Shown piece by piece: positions 53,691-63,095 of a stretch of DNA of 64,000 bases. The position numbers were made by a program, and so were the translations under genes. This DNA is from CAWJFP01 sp963842155 (GTDB lineage Bacteria; Pseudomonadota; Alphaproteobacteria; JACZXZ01), in assembly GCA_963842155.1 (NCBI GenBank), contig CAWJFP010000013.1, positions 62,001 through 126,000 of the forward strand. Direction: 5' to 3'. Position 1 is the first letter of the stretch. Every line of letters begins with the position of its first letter. The notes beneath the pieces were generated by a model. The model saw only the letters and a list, made by a program, of their open reading frames with translations. It made no database searches and was not told where the DNA came from.

Positions 53691-53905
53691 TGCCCCGGCT
53701 CCTCCTTGGTTGCGCGACCCCGCCTCTTTAGGACGAAAGATTATTTATGGCAGCAAGTTATCGGCCACACCTTAAAAATTGATGAAAAATAAGGACATTC
53801 CGACGCCAGGCCGGCCGCTGCCCGAGGCAAAGAATTTCGCCGGCACGGAGAGGCCTTGACCCTTTTCGCGGCCGCCCCCTAGCTTGACGCCGCTAAGGGG
53901 GCCTC

Positions 53906-54898
53906 ATGCGCGTCATCCGCCATTACCAGAATGTCGCCGAAGCCGCGCGAGGCGCCGTCGTCGCCATCGGCAACTTCGACGGCATCCACCTGGGCCACCA
54001 GGCGATCATCGACGAGACGCGCCGTATCGCCGGGGCGGAAGCGCGCTTGAGCGCGGTGCTCACCTTCGAGCCGCATCCGCGCAGCTTCTTTCGACCCGAG
54101 CTGCCGTCCTTCCGCCTCACTCCCTTTCGCATCAAGGCGCGGCTAATCCAGGCGCTCGGCGTCGAATCGCTTTTTGTCCTCCCCTTCAACGCCGCGCTTT
54201 CGCGGCTTACCGCCGAAGCCTTCGTAGTCGAGGTGCTGGCGCGGGGGCTGGCGATCCGACGCGTGGTGATCGGCGACAACTTCGCCTTCGGCCACGAGCG
54301 GCGCGGCGACGTCACGCTCCTGCAGGCGCTGGGCGAGCGCGCCGGCTTCGGCGTCACCCGCCTGCAGCGGCTACGCGGCCCGAGCGGCGAGATCTACTCC
54401 TCGACTCGCATCCGCGAATATCTCCAGGCGGGCGATCCCACGCGCGCGGCGCTCCTGCTCGGTCGCTATTGGGAGATCGAGGGCCGCGTGCTGCCCGGCG
54501 ACCGGCGCGGCCGCTCCCTCGGTTTTCCGACCGCCAATCTCGGCCTCGGAAGCTATCTCGAGCCCGCGCGCGGGGTCTATGCCGTACGGGCGGGGCTCGA
54601 GCGCGGCCAAGAGGTCGAATGGCATGACGGCGTCGCCAATCTTGGCGTCCGCCCGACGGTCGACGGGCGGACGCTTCTGCTCGAGGTCCATCTCTTCGAC
54701 TTCGCGGAAGACATCTACGGCCGGCATCTGCGCGTGGCGCTTGTCGACCACTTGCGGCCGGAGATCAAGTTCCCCGACCTCGATGCGCTGAAGGCGCAGA
54801 TCGCCGACGACTGCCGCCGCGCGCGAATCATCCTGGCAGGCGAGCGCTGGGAGCATGGCTGGCCGGCCACGCCATTCGGGCCGCCGCGCGCCTCGTAA
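53906..54898 (+). CDS. ribF: Bifunctional riboflavin kinase / FAD synthetase
   Basis: 330 aa. N-terminal FAD synthetase: AIGNFDGIHLGHQAII (nucleotide-binding), FEPHPRSFFRP, VIGDNFAFGHERRGDVTLL, YSSTRIREYLQAGD. C-terminal kinase: GRVLPGDRRGRSLGFPTANL, GVANLGVRPTVDG, EVHLFDFAEDIYGRHLRVAL. The 215-bp AT-richer gap upstream of it (53691-53905) must hold the promoters for it and for the divergent GGDEF gene; I see no clear element there. Confidence 0.96.
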   Translation: MRVIRHYQNVAEAARGAVVAIGNFDGIHLGHQAIIDETRRIAGAEARLSAVLTFEPHPRSFFRPELPSFRLTPFRIKARLIQALGVESLFVLPFNAALSRLTAEAFVVEVLARGLAIRRVVIGDNFAFGHERRGDVTLLQALGERAGFGVTRLQRLRGPSGEIYSSTRIREYLQAGDPTRAALLLGRYWEIEGRVLPGDRRGRSLGFPTANLGLGSYLEPARGVYAVRAGLERGQEVEWHDGVANLGVRPTVDGRTLLLEVHLFDFAEDIYGRHLRVALVDHLRPEIKFPDLDALKAQIADDCRRARIILAGERWEHGWPATPFGPPRAS

Positions 54899-54907
54899 AG
54901 TCCTCTT

Positions 54908-55495
54908 TCACGGCAACCCGCGCGACATCACCCAGCAACGCAGTCCGCTCGCCGGCACCGTGGATACATGGACAAGGCGGAAGCCGACATGCTCATAGAT
55001 CGGGATATTACGCTCATTCTCGGTCTTGAGCAGGCAGGAGCGATGACCGCTCGCTTGCATGGCGCCGAGCGCCGCGTCGATGAGGCGCCGGCCTTGGCCG
55101 GCGCCTTGCGCCTCCGGCCTCACGCCGATCGATTCGATATAGGCGAAGCCCGGGGTTGCCTGCATCTCGACCAGGCGCGCGCAGGCGGATTCGTGCAGGT
55201 TGAGGCGCCAAAACGCCGGCAGCCCGATCACGAAAGGAATCGTGACCATGCGGCTGCGCGCGACGTCGCCGAGGCGTAGAGGGAAATGCCGGCCCGAAAG
55301 CCATGTCAGAACACCCTCGCCGCCCGCGGCGATCTCCACCCCGCCATGGCGGCGGCAGAAATGGAGTGTGGGCCGGAAGAGACGCGCCAGCCGCTTCACC
55401 CGGTCTTCCTCGCGCGGGAATACGTAACCCATCATCGGGTCTTGCGCGAAGGCCAGGGCGAGCGTCCCGGCCCCATCCGCGAAGCGGTCGGCCAT
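54908..55495 (-). CDS. GNAT family N-acetyltransferase
   Basis: 195 aa. Core GNAT acetyl-CoA loop FAYIESIGVRPEAQGAGQGRRLIDAAL (V-x-P-x2-Q/R-G-x-G) and C-terminal CLLKTENERNIPIYEHVGFRLV. The ATG at 55495 gives MADRFADGAGTLALAF; a longer frame overlaps the next gene. Substrate unknown. Last gene of a minus-strand run starting in the polysaccharide cluster, 13 bp after the sulfatase-like gene. Confidence 0.88.
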   Translation of the reverse strand: MADRFADGAGTLALAFAQDPMMGYVFPREEDRVKRLARLFRPTLHFCRRHGGVEIAAGGEGVLTWLSGRHFPLRLGDVARSRMVTIPFVIGLPAFWRLNLHESACARLVEMQATPGFAYIESIGVRPEAQGAGQGRRLIDAALGAMQASGHRSCLLKTENERNIPIYEHVGFRLVHVSTVPASGLRCWVMSRGLP

Positions 55496-55508
55496 CTGGC
55501 CCGTCCTT

Positions 55509-57083
55509 TCAGGCCGCCGGAGCGGAGGGCTCGCGGTCAATGGCGCGCGGCGCGGCCGCCATTGTCTCTTCGCGCAGGGCATCGAGGATGAGCGCGGGCA
55601 ATTCATGGGCGCGCAGGTCGCGACGGGCGCCCGCCCCGCCGCTCGATCGCCAAAGGAGATAATCGGTCCGTCCATCGGCGAAGGCGAACTCGTCGAAATA
55701 GGCCGGCAGGCTGGGCAGATGATCGCCATAGAAGGCGAGCACCGCGGGCTCGCCCCGCGCGCCCAGGGAGGCGGTGAGCCCCGCGAGCATCGCATCGGCC
55801 TTTCTGAGGCCGGCGAGATAGCGCCGCAGGGCGGTATAGTGCGCGTCCGCCGCTATTCCCGGCGCGAGCTCGTCGCCGAGCGGCGGGCCCTTCGCGCGCC
55901 AGGGCCCGTGGTTCTCCATCGTCATGGCGAAGATCATGAGGCCTGGCTCCCGGTTGGCGACCAGGTCGAGCATAACGTCGCCGAGCTCGCCGTCCGAGAC
56001 ATAGCCGCCGCCGCGCGCCTTCCGTCCGAAGCCTTCGATGCCGATGAACTCGTCGAATCCCAGATTGGGCATGACGAGGTCGCGGCGGAAGAAGCGGCGA
56101 TCGAAGGGATGGAGACAGATCGTGCGGTAGCCTTGCGCCCGCAGCCGCCAAGCGAGCGAGGCGACCGGCACGCGCGCAAAGGCATGATAAGGGTTGAAAC
56201 GATCGAAGCCGAGCGCTTCGTCGCCAAGCCCGGTCAGGACCGAGAATTCCGTGCGTAGCGTATTGGCTCCCCATCCGGGCACCTCGAGCCTGCCGGAGGC
56301 GGCGCCTTCGCGGCATGCCCGGTCGAAGCCTTCGAGCAAATGCGGCGCGATGCCGGGATGCATCAGGCGCGCATCGAAAAAGGATTCGCATTGCACGATC
56401 AGCAGGCAAGGCATTGGCCGCCCGGGTGGGGCAGCTGTCGCGGAAGTTAGGGGAGGCCGCACTTGCGCCTGGCGCGCACGCCGCTCGGCTCGTGCGATGA
56501 TGCCATGGACGAACAGGCTCGCGAGAGGGCCTATCTTGCGCCCGTCCTCGGCAGGGTCGCCGCTGGGGCCAAGGCCGCGCAACCAAGCGGCGACCCGCCC
56601 GAGCAGCGGCTGCCGCGCGACGCCCAGCCAAAGGCCGCCCAGAGCCAGCACGGTCGCGGCGGCCGGTTCTATCCGGCCGAACCAAAGCGGCGGCTCGAGG
56701 TAGAAGACCGCCGCCAAGGCCGCGAGGATCGCGATCGCGCCGCCGATGACGAGGATCTCGCCGGCGAAGGGCAAATAGAGCTCGGGATGGGTGAAGAGCT
56801 GCGGCAGCTCCGACATGTCGGCGAACACGACCGGCTCGCGCAGCACGGCGCGCTTGACCTTGTCGGCAAAGGCGAGCCCCGCTGCGAGCGCGAATACGAG
56901 GAGGCCCGCGAATAGCGGCCGCGCGCTCAATCCCAGGAACGCGGCCCAGCCCAATATCGCAGGCGCGGCGTCGAGCAGGACGGCGACCATGCGCCGCCCC
57001 TCGGCGCGCGCCAACCGACGCAGCAGCAGCCAGCCCAACGCGACGGGGACGAGGCCTAGGCCGATATGCATCACGACGGTCAT
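55509..57083 (-). CDS. LTA-synthase/sulfatase-fold membrane transferase (phosphoglycerol transferase type)
   Basis: 524 aa. Five or so N-terminal membrane helices (MTVVMHIGLGLVPVALGWLLL on), then a periplasmic sulfatase fold: LIVQCESFFDARLM, GANTLRTEFSVLTGL with the catalytic Thr, MTMENHGPW, and VLAFYGDHLPSLP with metal-binding Asp-His. This matches LtaS/OpgB-like enzymes that transfer phosphoglycerol or similar groups to glycans. Start overlaps the SDR stop (ATGA). Likely decorates the surface polysaccharide made by neighbouring genes. Confidence 0.87.
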   Translation of the reverse strand: MTVVMHIGLGLVPVALGWLLLRRLARAEGRRMVAVLLDAAPAILGWAAFLGLSARPLFAGLLVFALAAGLAFADKVKRAVLREPVVFADMSELPQLFTHPELYLPFAGEILVIGGAIAILAALAAVFYLEPPLWFGRIEPAAATVLALGGLWLGVARQPLLGRVAAWLRGLGPSGDPAEDGRKIGPLASLFVHGIIARAERRARQAQVRPPLTSATAAPPGRPMPCLLIVQCESFFDARLMHPGIAPHLLEGFDRACREGAASGRLEVPGWGANTLRTEFSVLTGLGDEALGFDRFNPYHAFARVPVASLAWRLRAQGYRTICLHPFDRRFFRRDLVMPNLGFDEFIGIEGFGRKARGGGYVSDGELGDVMLDLVANREPGLMIFAMTMENHGPWRAKGPPLGDELAPGIAADAHYTALRRYLAGLRKADAMLAGLTASLGARGEPAVLAFYGDHLPSLPAYFDEFAFADGRTDYLLWRSSGGAGARRDLRAHELPALILDALREETMAAAPRAIDREPSAPAA

Positions 57084-57880
57084 CGCTGGAGATCGGTTCG
57101 CGGCCGAATATGGAAGCGGAAGCGGCGCAGAAGCGCATCGCCGAACGCCGCCGGCGCCAAGTCCGCGAACTGCATGCCGAGCGCCAATAGGCGCGGAAAG
57201 ACGATTCGGGCACGGCCGCGGTCGAGGCCTTGTTTCACGACGGCGGCGGCTTTCTCGAGCGGCATGAGGAAGGGGCGCGGCCCGGCATAGCGGTCGCCCA
57301 TCGGCGATTCGAAGAAGCCGGGGCAAATCACGCTGACCGAGATCCCGTTCTCGCGCAACAAGGCACGCAAGGCCTCGCCATAGGCCCTCGCGCCGGCCTT
57401 GCTGGCGGAATAGCCGGGGCTGAAAGGCGAACCGCGATAGGCGGCAATCGAGGCGACGATGCCGATGACGCCTGCCCGCCTCGCGCGCATGGCCGGCAGC
57501 AAGGGCTCGATCGTGTTCATCATCCCGATCAGATTGACGCGCACCTGTTCCGTCGCCGCGGCAGCGCCCTCGAGGCCGCCGTCGGGTCGCGCGCCGGCGG
57601 AAATACCCGCGTTCGCAATCAAGCGACGAACAGGGCAGCGTCGGTCGAAATCCAGGAGCCATTCCGCGAGCGGCGCCCCATCCGCCACGTCGAGGAGACC
57701 CGTCTCGACCGCGGCGCCTCGCTTGCGACAGGTATTGGCCACGGCTTCGAGCCGCCCGGCATCCCGCCCGATCAGGCCAAGGAAGGCGTTCGGCGCGGCG
57801 TGGCTGGTCGCCAGCGCGGCTCCCAGCCCGCTCGACGCTCCGGTGATGACGATGCTCCGGGGCGGCTCATGACCGATCAT
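57080..57880 (-). CDS. Short-chain dehydrogenase in the polysaccharide cluster
   Basis: 266-aa SDR. IVITGASSGLGAALA, ANAGISAG, catalytic GIVASIAAYRGSPFSPGYSASKAGARAYG (Ser-Tyr-Lys), VICPGFFESPM. The family resembles SDRs found beside kps-type export genes. Substrate unknown. It starts 11 bp after the KpsS-like gene and overlaps the sulfatase-fold gene. Confidence 0.88.
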   Translation of the reverse strand: MIGHEPPRSIVITGASSGLGAALATSHAAPNAFLGLIGRDAGRLEAVANTCRKRGAAVETGLLDVADGAPLAEWLLDFDRRCPVRRLIANAGISAGARPDGGLEGAAAATEQVRVNLIGMMNTIEPLLPAMRARRAGVIGIVASIAAYRGSPFSPGYSASKAGARAYGEALRALLRENGISVSVICPGFFESPMGDRYAGPRPFLMPLEKAAAVVKQGLDRGRARIVFPRLLALGMQFADLAPAAFGDALLRRFRFHIRPRTDLQR

Positions 57881-57891
57881 CGCCGGGCATG

Positions 57892-59161
57892 TTATCCGAG
57901 CAGGATGAGCGACTCGACACCTAGATTGATCGTGCTGGGTCGGCGAGCGTCGCCTGCCTCGAGCCGGTCGATCGTTCCGGCGACGGCCGCTTCGACGCCC
58001 GCTTCGCTAAAGAAGCTCCCGCGAATTAGGCATCGATTAACCAACAGCCGGTAGAACCCCGCGAAGAGATCGGGGTCGGCCGATCGCCCCTCGCGCCAGA
58101 ACCGATCGAGCCCATGCTGAAACGTCAAGCCGTCGATATCGTAGACCGCACTGCCCAGCGCGATCGCCGGCCGGCCCATCTTCAACGCGACGGCGCCGCA
58201 GGTGCTGTTGATCGTCACCAGGCCGAGCGAGCGCACCAGCAGGCTCATGAAGTCGCGATCGTGGATGTAGATAACGCGCTCCGCGACGCCCGCCTCGGTC
58301 GCGATGCGGCGCACCACCCTGCGCCAGCCGGTCAAGCCGCAATCCAGCGGATGGCTCTTCACGACCAGGAGCGTTTCGGGTGGAGCATAGCGTGCAAAGG
58401 AGGTGATGACCGATCGCAAGGCGGGGCGGACGCGAAGAAATTGCGAATGCAGCCGCACTTGCGAATCGCTGTCGAGCTGCATCGGAAAGAGGAAATAGCG
58501 CGCGCTGGCGTCAAGCCGGCGAAGCTGAAGGCGTGCGCGAAGCCGCTCGTAGGGGCTCCGAATGAACTTGCCGACCCATCCGATATATTGAACGAACGGG
58601 TCGAGCGGGGCGTGATGCTTGTACTTCGGGAAAGCGCCAGGCGAGAGCGACGCGCGCGACGTTGTACACGACATCGAGCAGCGCCCGCCGGGCGAAGCTG
58701 TCGGTGAAGGCTGGCCCGTTCTCCGCTTCGGGCAGAAGCGCGGCGGTGCGCAGGATCGCCGCGGGATTGCGCGGCAGCGTCGAGTAGCCGTTCACGCCGC
58801 TCTGCTCGAGCGTGATCCAGTTGGGCCGTAGATAGCCCTCTTCGCAAATATGCAGCGAAACGGGGCGACCTTTGGCGACCCTGATCGCCTCGCGATGGAC
58901 AGGCCGGCAATCGCCGAAGAGCAGGATATCCGTGACCTGCAGCCGGTCGATCAGGTCCTCGAGAAACGCGGGCCATTCCTCGAGGCTGCCGCGGAAACTG
59001 ATGGCGCCGGGCAGAGACCAGAACAGCACGTCGCCGCCGTTGAAGTTCACCCGGCAGACGCGATGGCCGCGCTGGCGTAGCGCGCTCCCCAGCCTTCGCA
59101 TATAGCTGCTGGCGTTCCCCTGCAGAAAAAGGAAACACCGGCGGGCCGCTCCGCGTCGCAT
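57892..59161 (-). pseudogene. KpsS-like capsular polysaccharide export/Kdo-transferase protein, one frameshift
   Basis: Capsule-type protein split by a one-base frameshift. First part (from 59161, SD GAGGGGG): FLFLQGNASSYMRRLGSALRQRGHRVCRVNFNGGDVLFW, DILLFGDCRPVHREAI, HICEEGYLRPNWITLEQSGVN, down to ARVALAWRFP. There the frame degenerates, while the +1 frame continues KYKHHAPLDPFVQYIGWVGKF, YFLFPMQLDSDSQVRLHSQF, VKSHPLDCGL, TINSTCGAVALKMGRPAIALGSAVYDIDGLTFQ. The break is at 58628-58633 (TTT then CCC on the coding strand); removing one base joins the halves in a natural KpsS order. Either inactive, or an error in the sequence. Confidence 0.82.
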
Positions 59162-59572
59162 TAAACGTCCCCCTCAAAGCGCTGCCGGAACCGTCATCGC
59201 CGACGGAACGACGCGCTCCACCGCATCGTACCAACACGGTCTGCGCGGCCGCCCGACCCGCGCGTCACCGCGCCTCAACCTACTCTTGCCATAGTCCTAC
59301 GCTGGCCTATGCATTTCCCGACGGTCGTCAACGTTGCTTTAACGCCGTCATGTTGCCACCTTCTCACGCGGCCTTCCTGGACGAAAGAATAATACTAACT
59401 CACGGCCGCTGCGAACGAAACGCAAATGTAACATCATTGCCCGAAATATTACAATAACCTGATGACAAAAATCCAACACCAATATGAATTTGCCGCAGGC
59501 GCGGTCGTGAATGCGCCGGCGGACGAGCGCCGCGACGATGAAGCGGGGAGCAACCCATCATCGCGACCATGG
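59162..59572. other. 411-bp AT-richer gap without a gene
   Basis: The gap lies upstream of the KpsS-like gene and downstream of the next capsule gene (both minus strand). The middle (about 59380-59490) is clearly AT-richer than the surroundings, with runs such as ATATTACAATAACC, and probably holds the promoter for the KpsS-SDR-sulfatase-GNAT run. No ORF with an SD and no terminator hairpin are evident. Confidence 0.5.
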
Positions 59573-61123
59573 TCATAACGCCTCGCCTCTCCCCTCGCCG
59601 CCTGCTTCAGCATTTCTCCCGTCGGTCGCGGCGATGCTTAATCCCGCGGCCCAATCCCGCCAATGAGGCCGGCGGAGAAAGCGCAAGCCGTCGCGCAGCC
59701 AAGGACAGGGAGACGCGATCATGTCGCGGAGGATACGGCGCCAGGGCAAAGGCGGCTGCTCCAATTGGGGGAAATCGACGACCGCCGCCGGCGGCGCTTC
59801 GCCTTTGAGCATCGCCACGAGGCGCTCGACGCTTGCGGCGTCGTCGGTGAAAAGGTGGATCAGCAGGGCGCCGGCGAGAAAATCCTCGAAGGCGCGATAG
59901 TCCCGCGGCTCGAGGCGCCCCGAGATGCGCCCCGCCTTCATATCGACGAGGAAATCCGAGAGGCTTTCATAGTCATGGGTGAAGCCGGCGCCCTCATAGA
60001 ACGCGCGGCCGAGCTGCACCGGCTTCAAGCCGGCCTGGCAGGCTTCCAACGCTCCTTGCGAGCATAGGGTGACAACCCAATCGGCCTGGCGGAAGAGAAC
60101 GCGGATGGGCTCCGTCTCGAGAATACGAAGCCGCCCGCGTTGCGCCGCGGGCAGGCCGGCGGCGAATTCCCTCATGCGCTCGAGGGTGAGCGGGCGCTTC
60201 AGATTGGGCCGCCGGCGCTCCCAGGGATGCGCCTTGAAGATCACCCTCGCCTCCGTCTCGGCAAGCAATCGCCGCATCGCGTCGAAATAGAAGGGCAGCG
60301 CGAAGAGCGGTCCCGCCTTTCCCTCGATCATGCCGAAATCATTGAGTACCTGGCCGATGACGAGAACCGTGGGACCCGGCTCGCGAAAAAACGGCGCCGT
60401 CTTGCCGGCGACGGGCCGCACGTTCTTGTTGCGCATGTCGCGCAAGCGACGATGCGCCTCCGCCCGCATGCGATCGGCGTGCTCCGGCGGCAAGACCATG
60501 CGCTGGCGCCAGGCGGCGTCGGCGAGGAGGCTGCTGTTGGCGATGGGACTGTAACGCGGCTCGCAATAGAATTCGTTGCCCGTGAAGAAGCTTTCCAGCA
60601 CGAAGGCGCGAAGCCCGCGGCGCTCGGCCAAGGCCAGGAGGGTGCGCGTGTAGATATAGCTGCCGGAAAATACGACAACATGGCTGAAGCCGTGCTCGTC
60701 CAGATGCCGCTCCCAGAAATCGAGCCAATCGGCGGCGGCGGCGAGGTTAAGCAGCAAATCGTCGCGATCGCGCTCCCAGGCTCGGCGCAGCAGGCTCGCG
60801 AGGTCCTTTGGCCCGTCGTAATCGAGCCAATGCTCGCGCGGCATCAACCGGCACAGCAGCTCCGAGATCGCAAGCGGGGCGAGCGCCAGGCCGCCATGGC
60901 CGCTGACAACGAGCTCCTCCACGGAGAGCGCCGAAAGCCGGTCGAGATGCCGCGCCAAGAGGCCGCGGAAGGCCCGATAATCGCCGTGACGTTTCCACCA
61001 GCGGCGCCGACTGCGCTCGCGGCGCCAGGCGATGCCCGGGCGCGCGAGAGCCGTCATCAAGCTCGGGAAATTGCGTCGATGAAAATGCCAGCTATCGGGG
61101 ACGAGGAGCTTGACGGCCGGCAT
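59573..61123 (-). CDS. Capsule polysaccharide biosynthesis protein (KpsC/S-like)
   Basis: 516 aa. PAVKLLVPDSWHFHRRNFPSLMTAL at the start, GFSHVVVFSGSYIYTRTLLALAERRGLRAFVLESFFTGNEFYC, then VLVIGQVLNDFGMIEGKAG, ARVIFKAHPWERRRPNLKRPLTLERM, and WVVTLCSQGALEACQAGLKPVQLGRAFYEGAGFTHDY, which match the glycosyltransferase-B-like C-terminal half of capsule-synthesis proteins. The ATG at 61123 is two bases after the restored stop of the upstream glycosyltransferase, so the two are one transcript. The longer frame to 61255 is rejected. Confidence 0.82.
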   Translation of the reverse strand: MPAVKLLVPDSWHFHRRNFPSLMTALARPGIAWRRERSRRRWWKRHGDYRAFRGLLARHLDRLSALSVEELVVSGHGGLALAPLAISELLCRLMPREHWLDYDGPKDLASLLRRAWERDRDDLLLNLAAAADWLDFWERHLDEHGFSHVVVFSGSYIYTRTLLALAERRGLRAFVLESFFTGNEFYCEPRYSPIANSSLLADAAWRQRMVLPPEHADRMRAEAHRRLRDMRNKNVRPVAGKTAPFFREPGPTVLVIGQVLNDFGMIEGKAGPLFALPFYFDAMRRLLAETEARVIFKAHPWERRRPNLKRPLTLERMREFAAGLPAAQRGRLRILETEPIRVLFRQADWVVTLCSQGALEACQAGLKPVQLGRAFYEGAGFTHDYESLSDFLVDMKAGRISGRLEPRDYRAFEDFLAGALLIHLFTDDAASVERLVAMLKGEAPPAAVVDFPQLEQPPLPWRRILRDMIASPCPWLRDGLRFLRRPHWRDWAAGLSIAATDGRNAEAGGEGRGEAL

Positions 61124-61124
61124 C

Positions 61125-62076
61125 TCAGGCCGCTTGCCGCTCGTCGGCAGCGACGGCGCGGTAAAGCACGTAATAGCGTGCCAGTACCTCGCTCCAATCG
61201 GCGACCTCGGTCGCGAGAGCGCCCGCCTTGAGCCGGCCGAGCAAGGCCGCATCATGCGCCAGACGCGCGCAAACGCCCGGCGTCCCGCTCGGCGTCGCCG
61301 GCGAGGATCAGCCCGTTCTCGCCGTCACGCAGCATATCCGGCACCATGCCGACGGCGGTGCTTAAGACGGGCGTGCCGCTATGGAGCGCCTCGGGGAGCG
61401 AGGCCGGTCCGCCCTCGTGACGGCTCAGCACGAGCAACGCGTCGATCGAGCGATAGAGTGCTGCGAGCACGCCATAGGGCGGCGCCTCGTAATGCTCGCA
61501 TTGAAAGCCGAGGCCGCGCGCAGCCTCCGCTTCGCGCCAACGCCCGCCGCCTGCGAAAACAAAGGCGAAATCCGCGGGATCGAGCCTGCGCAACAATGTA
61601 GTCAGCGCCGTCTCGCCTTTGACGCCGCTCCAAAAGCGCCGGGAGAAGACCCCTATACGGAGCGGCCGCAGGGACGCGGGCGACGCTTCCTTGCGCGGCA
61701 GCAGCCCCTTGTCGGCGCCATGCGGGATGATCGACAGATTGACCAGGCCGAGCGCGGCCAAACGGTCGCGTTGCCGCCCATTCAAGCAGACGACATGCCG
61801 CGCCTCGCGATAACGCGGCAGGAACAGCTCGAAAGCCTGCCAAGGATCGGGATCGTCGAAATCGTGGTGCACGGTGACCACGGCGTTCGGCGGCAGACGG
61901 CACTCCCGGTTCGGGCGGTGGAAATGGTAGACATGCTGGCCGGGCAGCCGATAGGGGGAGACCGTGACGGTCATGTCCCCCGGCGCATTGTCGATGAAGC
62001 GCTGGCAGATATCCTCGAAAATGCCGCTCGCGAAAAAATGCGACGACAGCACATGGTTGACCTTGATGATGTCCAA
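61125..62076 (-). pseudogene. Group 1 glycosyltransferase, one frameshift near the C-terminus
   Basis: GT-B enzyme of about 316 aa when repaired. TTG start at 62076 (DIIKVNHVLSSHFFASGIFEDI); VYHFHRPN, VVTVHHDFDDPDPW, HVVCLNGRQRDRLAALGL, IPHGADKGLL, IGVFSRRFWSGVKGE, and the nucleotide-sugar site DALLVLSRHEGGPASLPEALHSGTPVLSTAVGMVPDMLRDGENGLI. The open frame ends at 61252 in an unnatural tail. The +1 frame carries on ARLAHDAALLGRLKAGALATEVADWSEVLARYYVLYR to a TGA at 61125-61127, two bases before the next gene's ATG. The shift lies near GGG/TTT runs at 61271-61277. Confidence 0.8.
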
Positions 62077-62234
62077 ATCTGCGCCCCCGGCCGCGATGAC
62101 GGCCCTATCTAGCGGCGGCGCCTCGCCTTGTCGATACCCGCGCCGGCGCGAAGTTTCTCCTCCGCCCTTGGCGCCGCGAGGAGTGGAATCTCGGCATCGT
62201 CGAGCAGACGGTCGAGGATATCGCCAGAAACGGC

Positions 62235-63074
62235 TTGAGCCGTCCCGTTCGCTGGCTTGCCCCCCCGCCGCCTTTGACCTTCCTCGCCGATCCCTGCGGC
62301 TGGGCCGAGGCCGACGGAACCCTTCAGCTTCTGGCGGAGCGGCTGGATCATCGCGACGGCAAGGGCGAGATTTGGTCGGCATGCGTCCCGCCGGGCGGCG
62401 ATCCCGCGCAAGCGGTCTTCCGGCCCGCCATCCGGGCGGCGACGCATCTCTCCTATCCCTTCGTCTTTCCCCTCGACGGCCTGCCGCATCTGGTGGCGGA
62501 AAGCTGGGAGGCCTGGCGCACGACCATCCATCGCCGCGAGCCGTATGGGACCTGGCGGCCGGTCGGGCAGATTCTCGAAGGTATTCCGGTCGTCGACCCG
62601 ACGATCTATCGGGACCCGGCCGGAAGCCGCTGGTGGCTGTTCTGCGGGCGCGAGGACGACCGGCCCAATCGCAACCTCTATCTCTTCCACGCGACGCATC
62701 CGCTGGGGCCTTGGACGGCGCATGCCGCCAATCCCGTGAAGTCGAGCTTGCGCTCCAGCCGGCCGGCGGGCGCGCTTATCCTTGCCGGGGAGCGCCTGCT
62801 GCGGCCGGCGCAGGACTGCTCGGCGACCTATGGCGGCGCCGTCACCGTTAACCGCATCGAGCGCCTGACGCCGACCGAGTTCCGCGAGGTCGAGGAGCGC
62901 CATATCCCGCCGCCGCCCGGCCCCTACGCGGACGGCTTGCATACGCTTTGCGGGCTGGGGCGCTGGACGATCCTCGACGGCAAGCGCTGGCGGACGCATC
63001 CGCTCGAGCCGCTCAGGCAATGGAGGGTGGGGAGGATGAGCCGCCGAAGGCGGCAAGCGGCGATGCTGTCTTGA
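62235..63074 (+). CDS. Beta-propeller glycan-modifying protein (GINT1 N-terminal-like), 5' end uncertain
   Basis: 279 aa from TTG at 62235. The repeating five-bladed pattern FLADPCGWAEADGTLQLLAERL, SYPFVFPLDGLPHLVAESW, VVDPTIYRDPAGSRWWLFCGRED, RPAQDCSATYGGAVTVNRIERL resembles the N-terminal domain of glucosamine inositolphosphorylceramide transferase and glycosyl-hydrolase-43-like propellers. Protein-like sequence continues in frame upstream (RPWRREEWNLGIVEQTVEDI) to about 62105, but that stretch has no ATG, GTG or TTG. The gene may have lost its true 5' end. Divergent from the glycosyltransferase. Confidence 0.65.
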   Translation: MSRPVRWLAPPPPLTFLADPCGWAEADGTLQLLAERLDHRDGKGEIWSACVPPGGDPAQAVFRPAIRAATHLSYPFVFPLDGLPHLVAESWEAWRTTIHRREPYGTWRPVGQILEGIPVVDPTIYRDPAGSRWWLFCGREDDRPNRNLYLFHATHPLGPWTAHAANPVKSSLRSSRPAGALILAGERLLRPAQDCSATYGGAVTVNRIERLTPTEFREVEERHIPPPPGPYADGLHTLCGLGRWTILDGKRWRTHPLEPLRQWRVGRMSRRRRQAAMLS

Positions 63075-63095
63075 CGCTAACGCGAAGGGCTCGCC

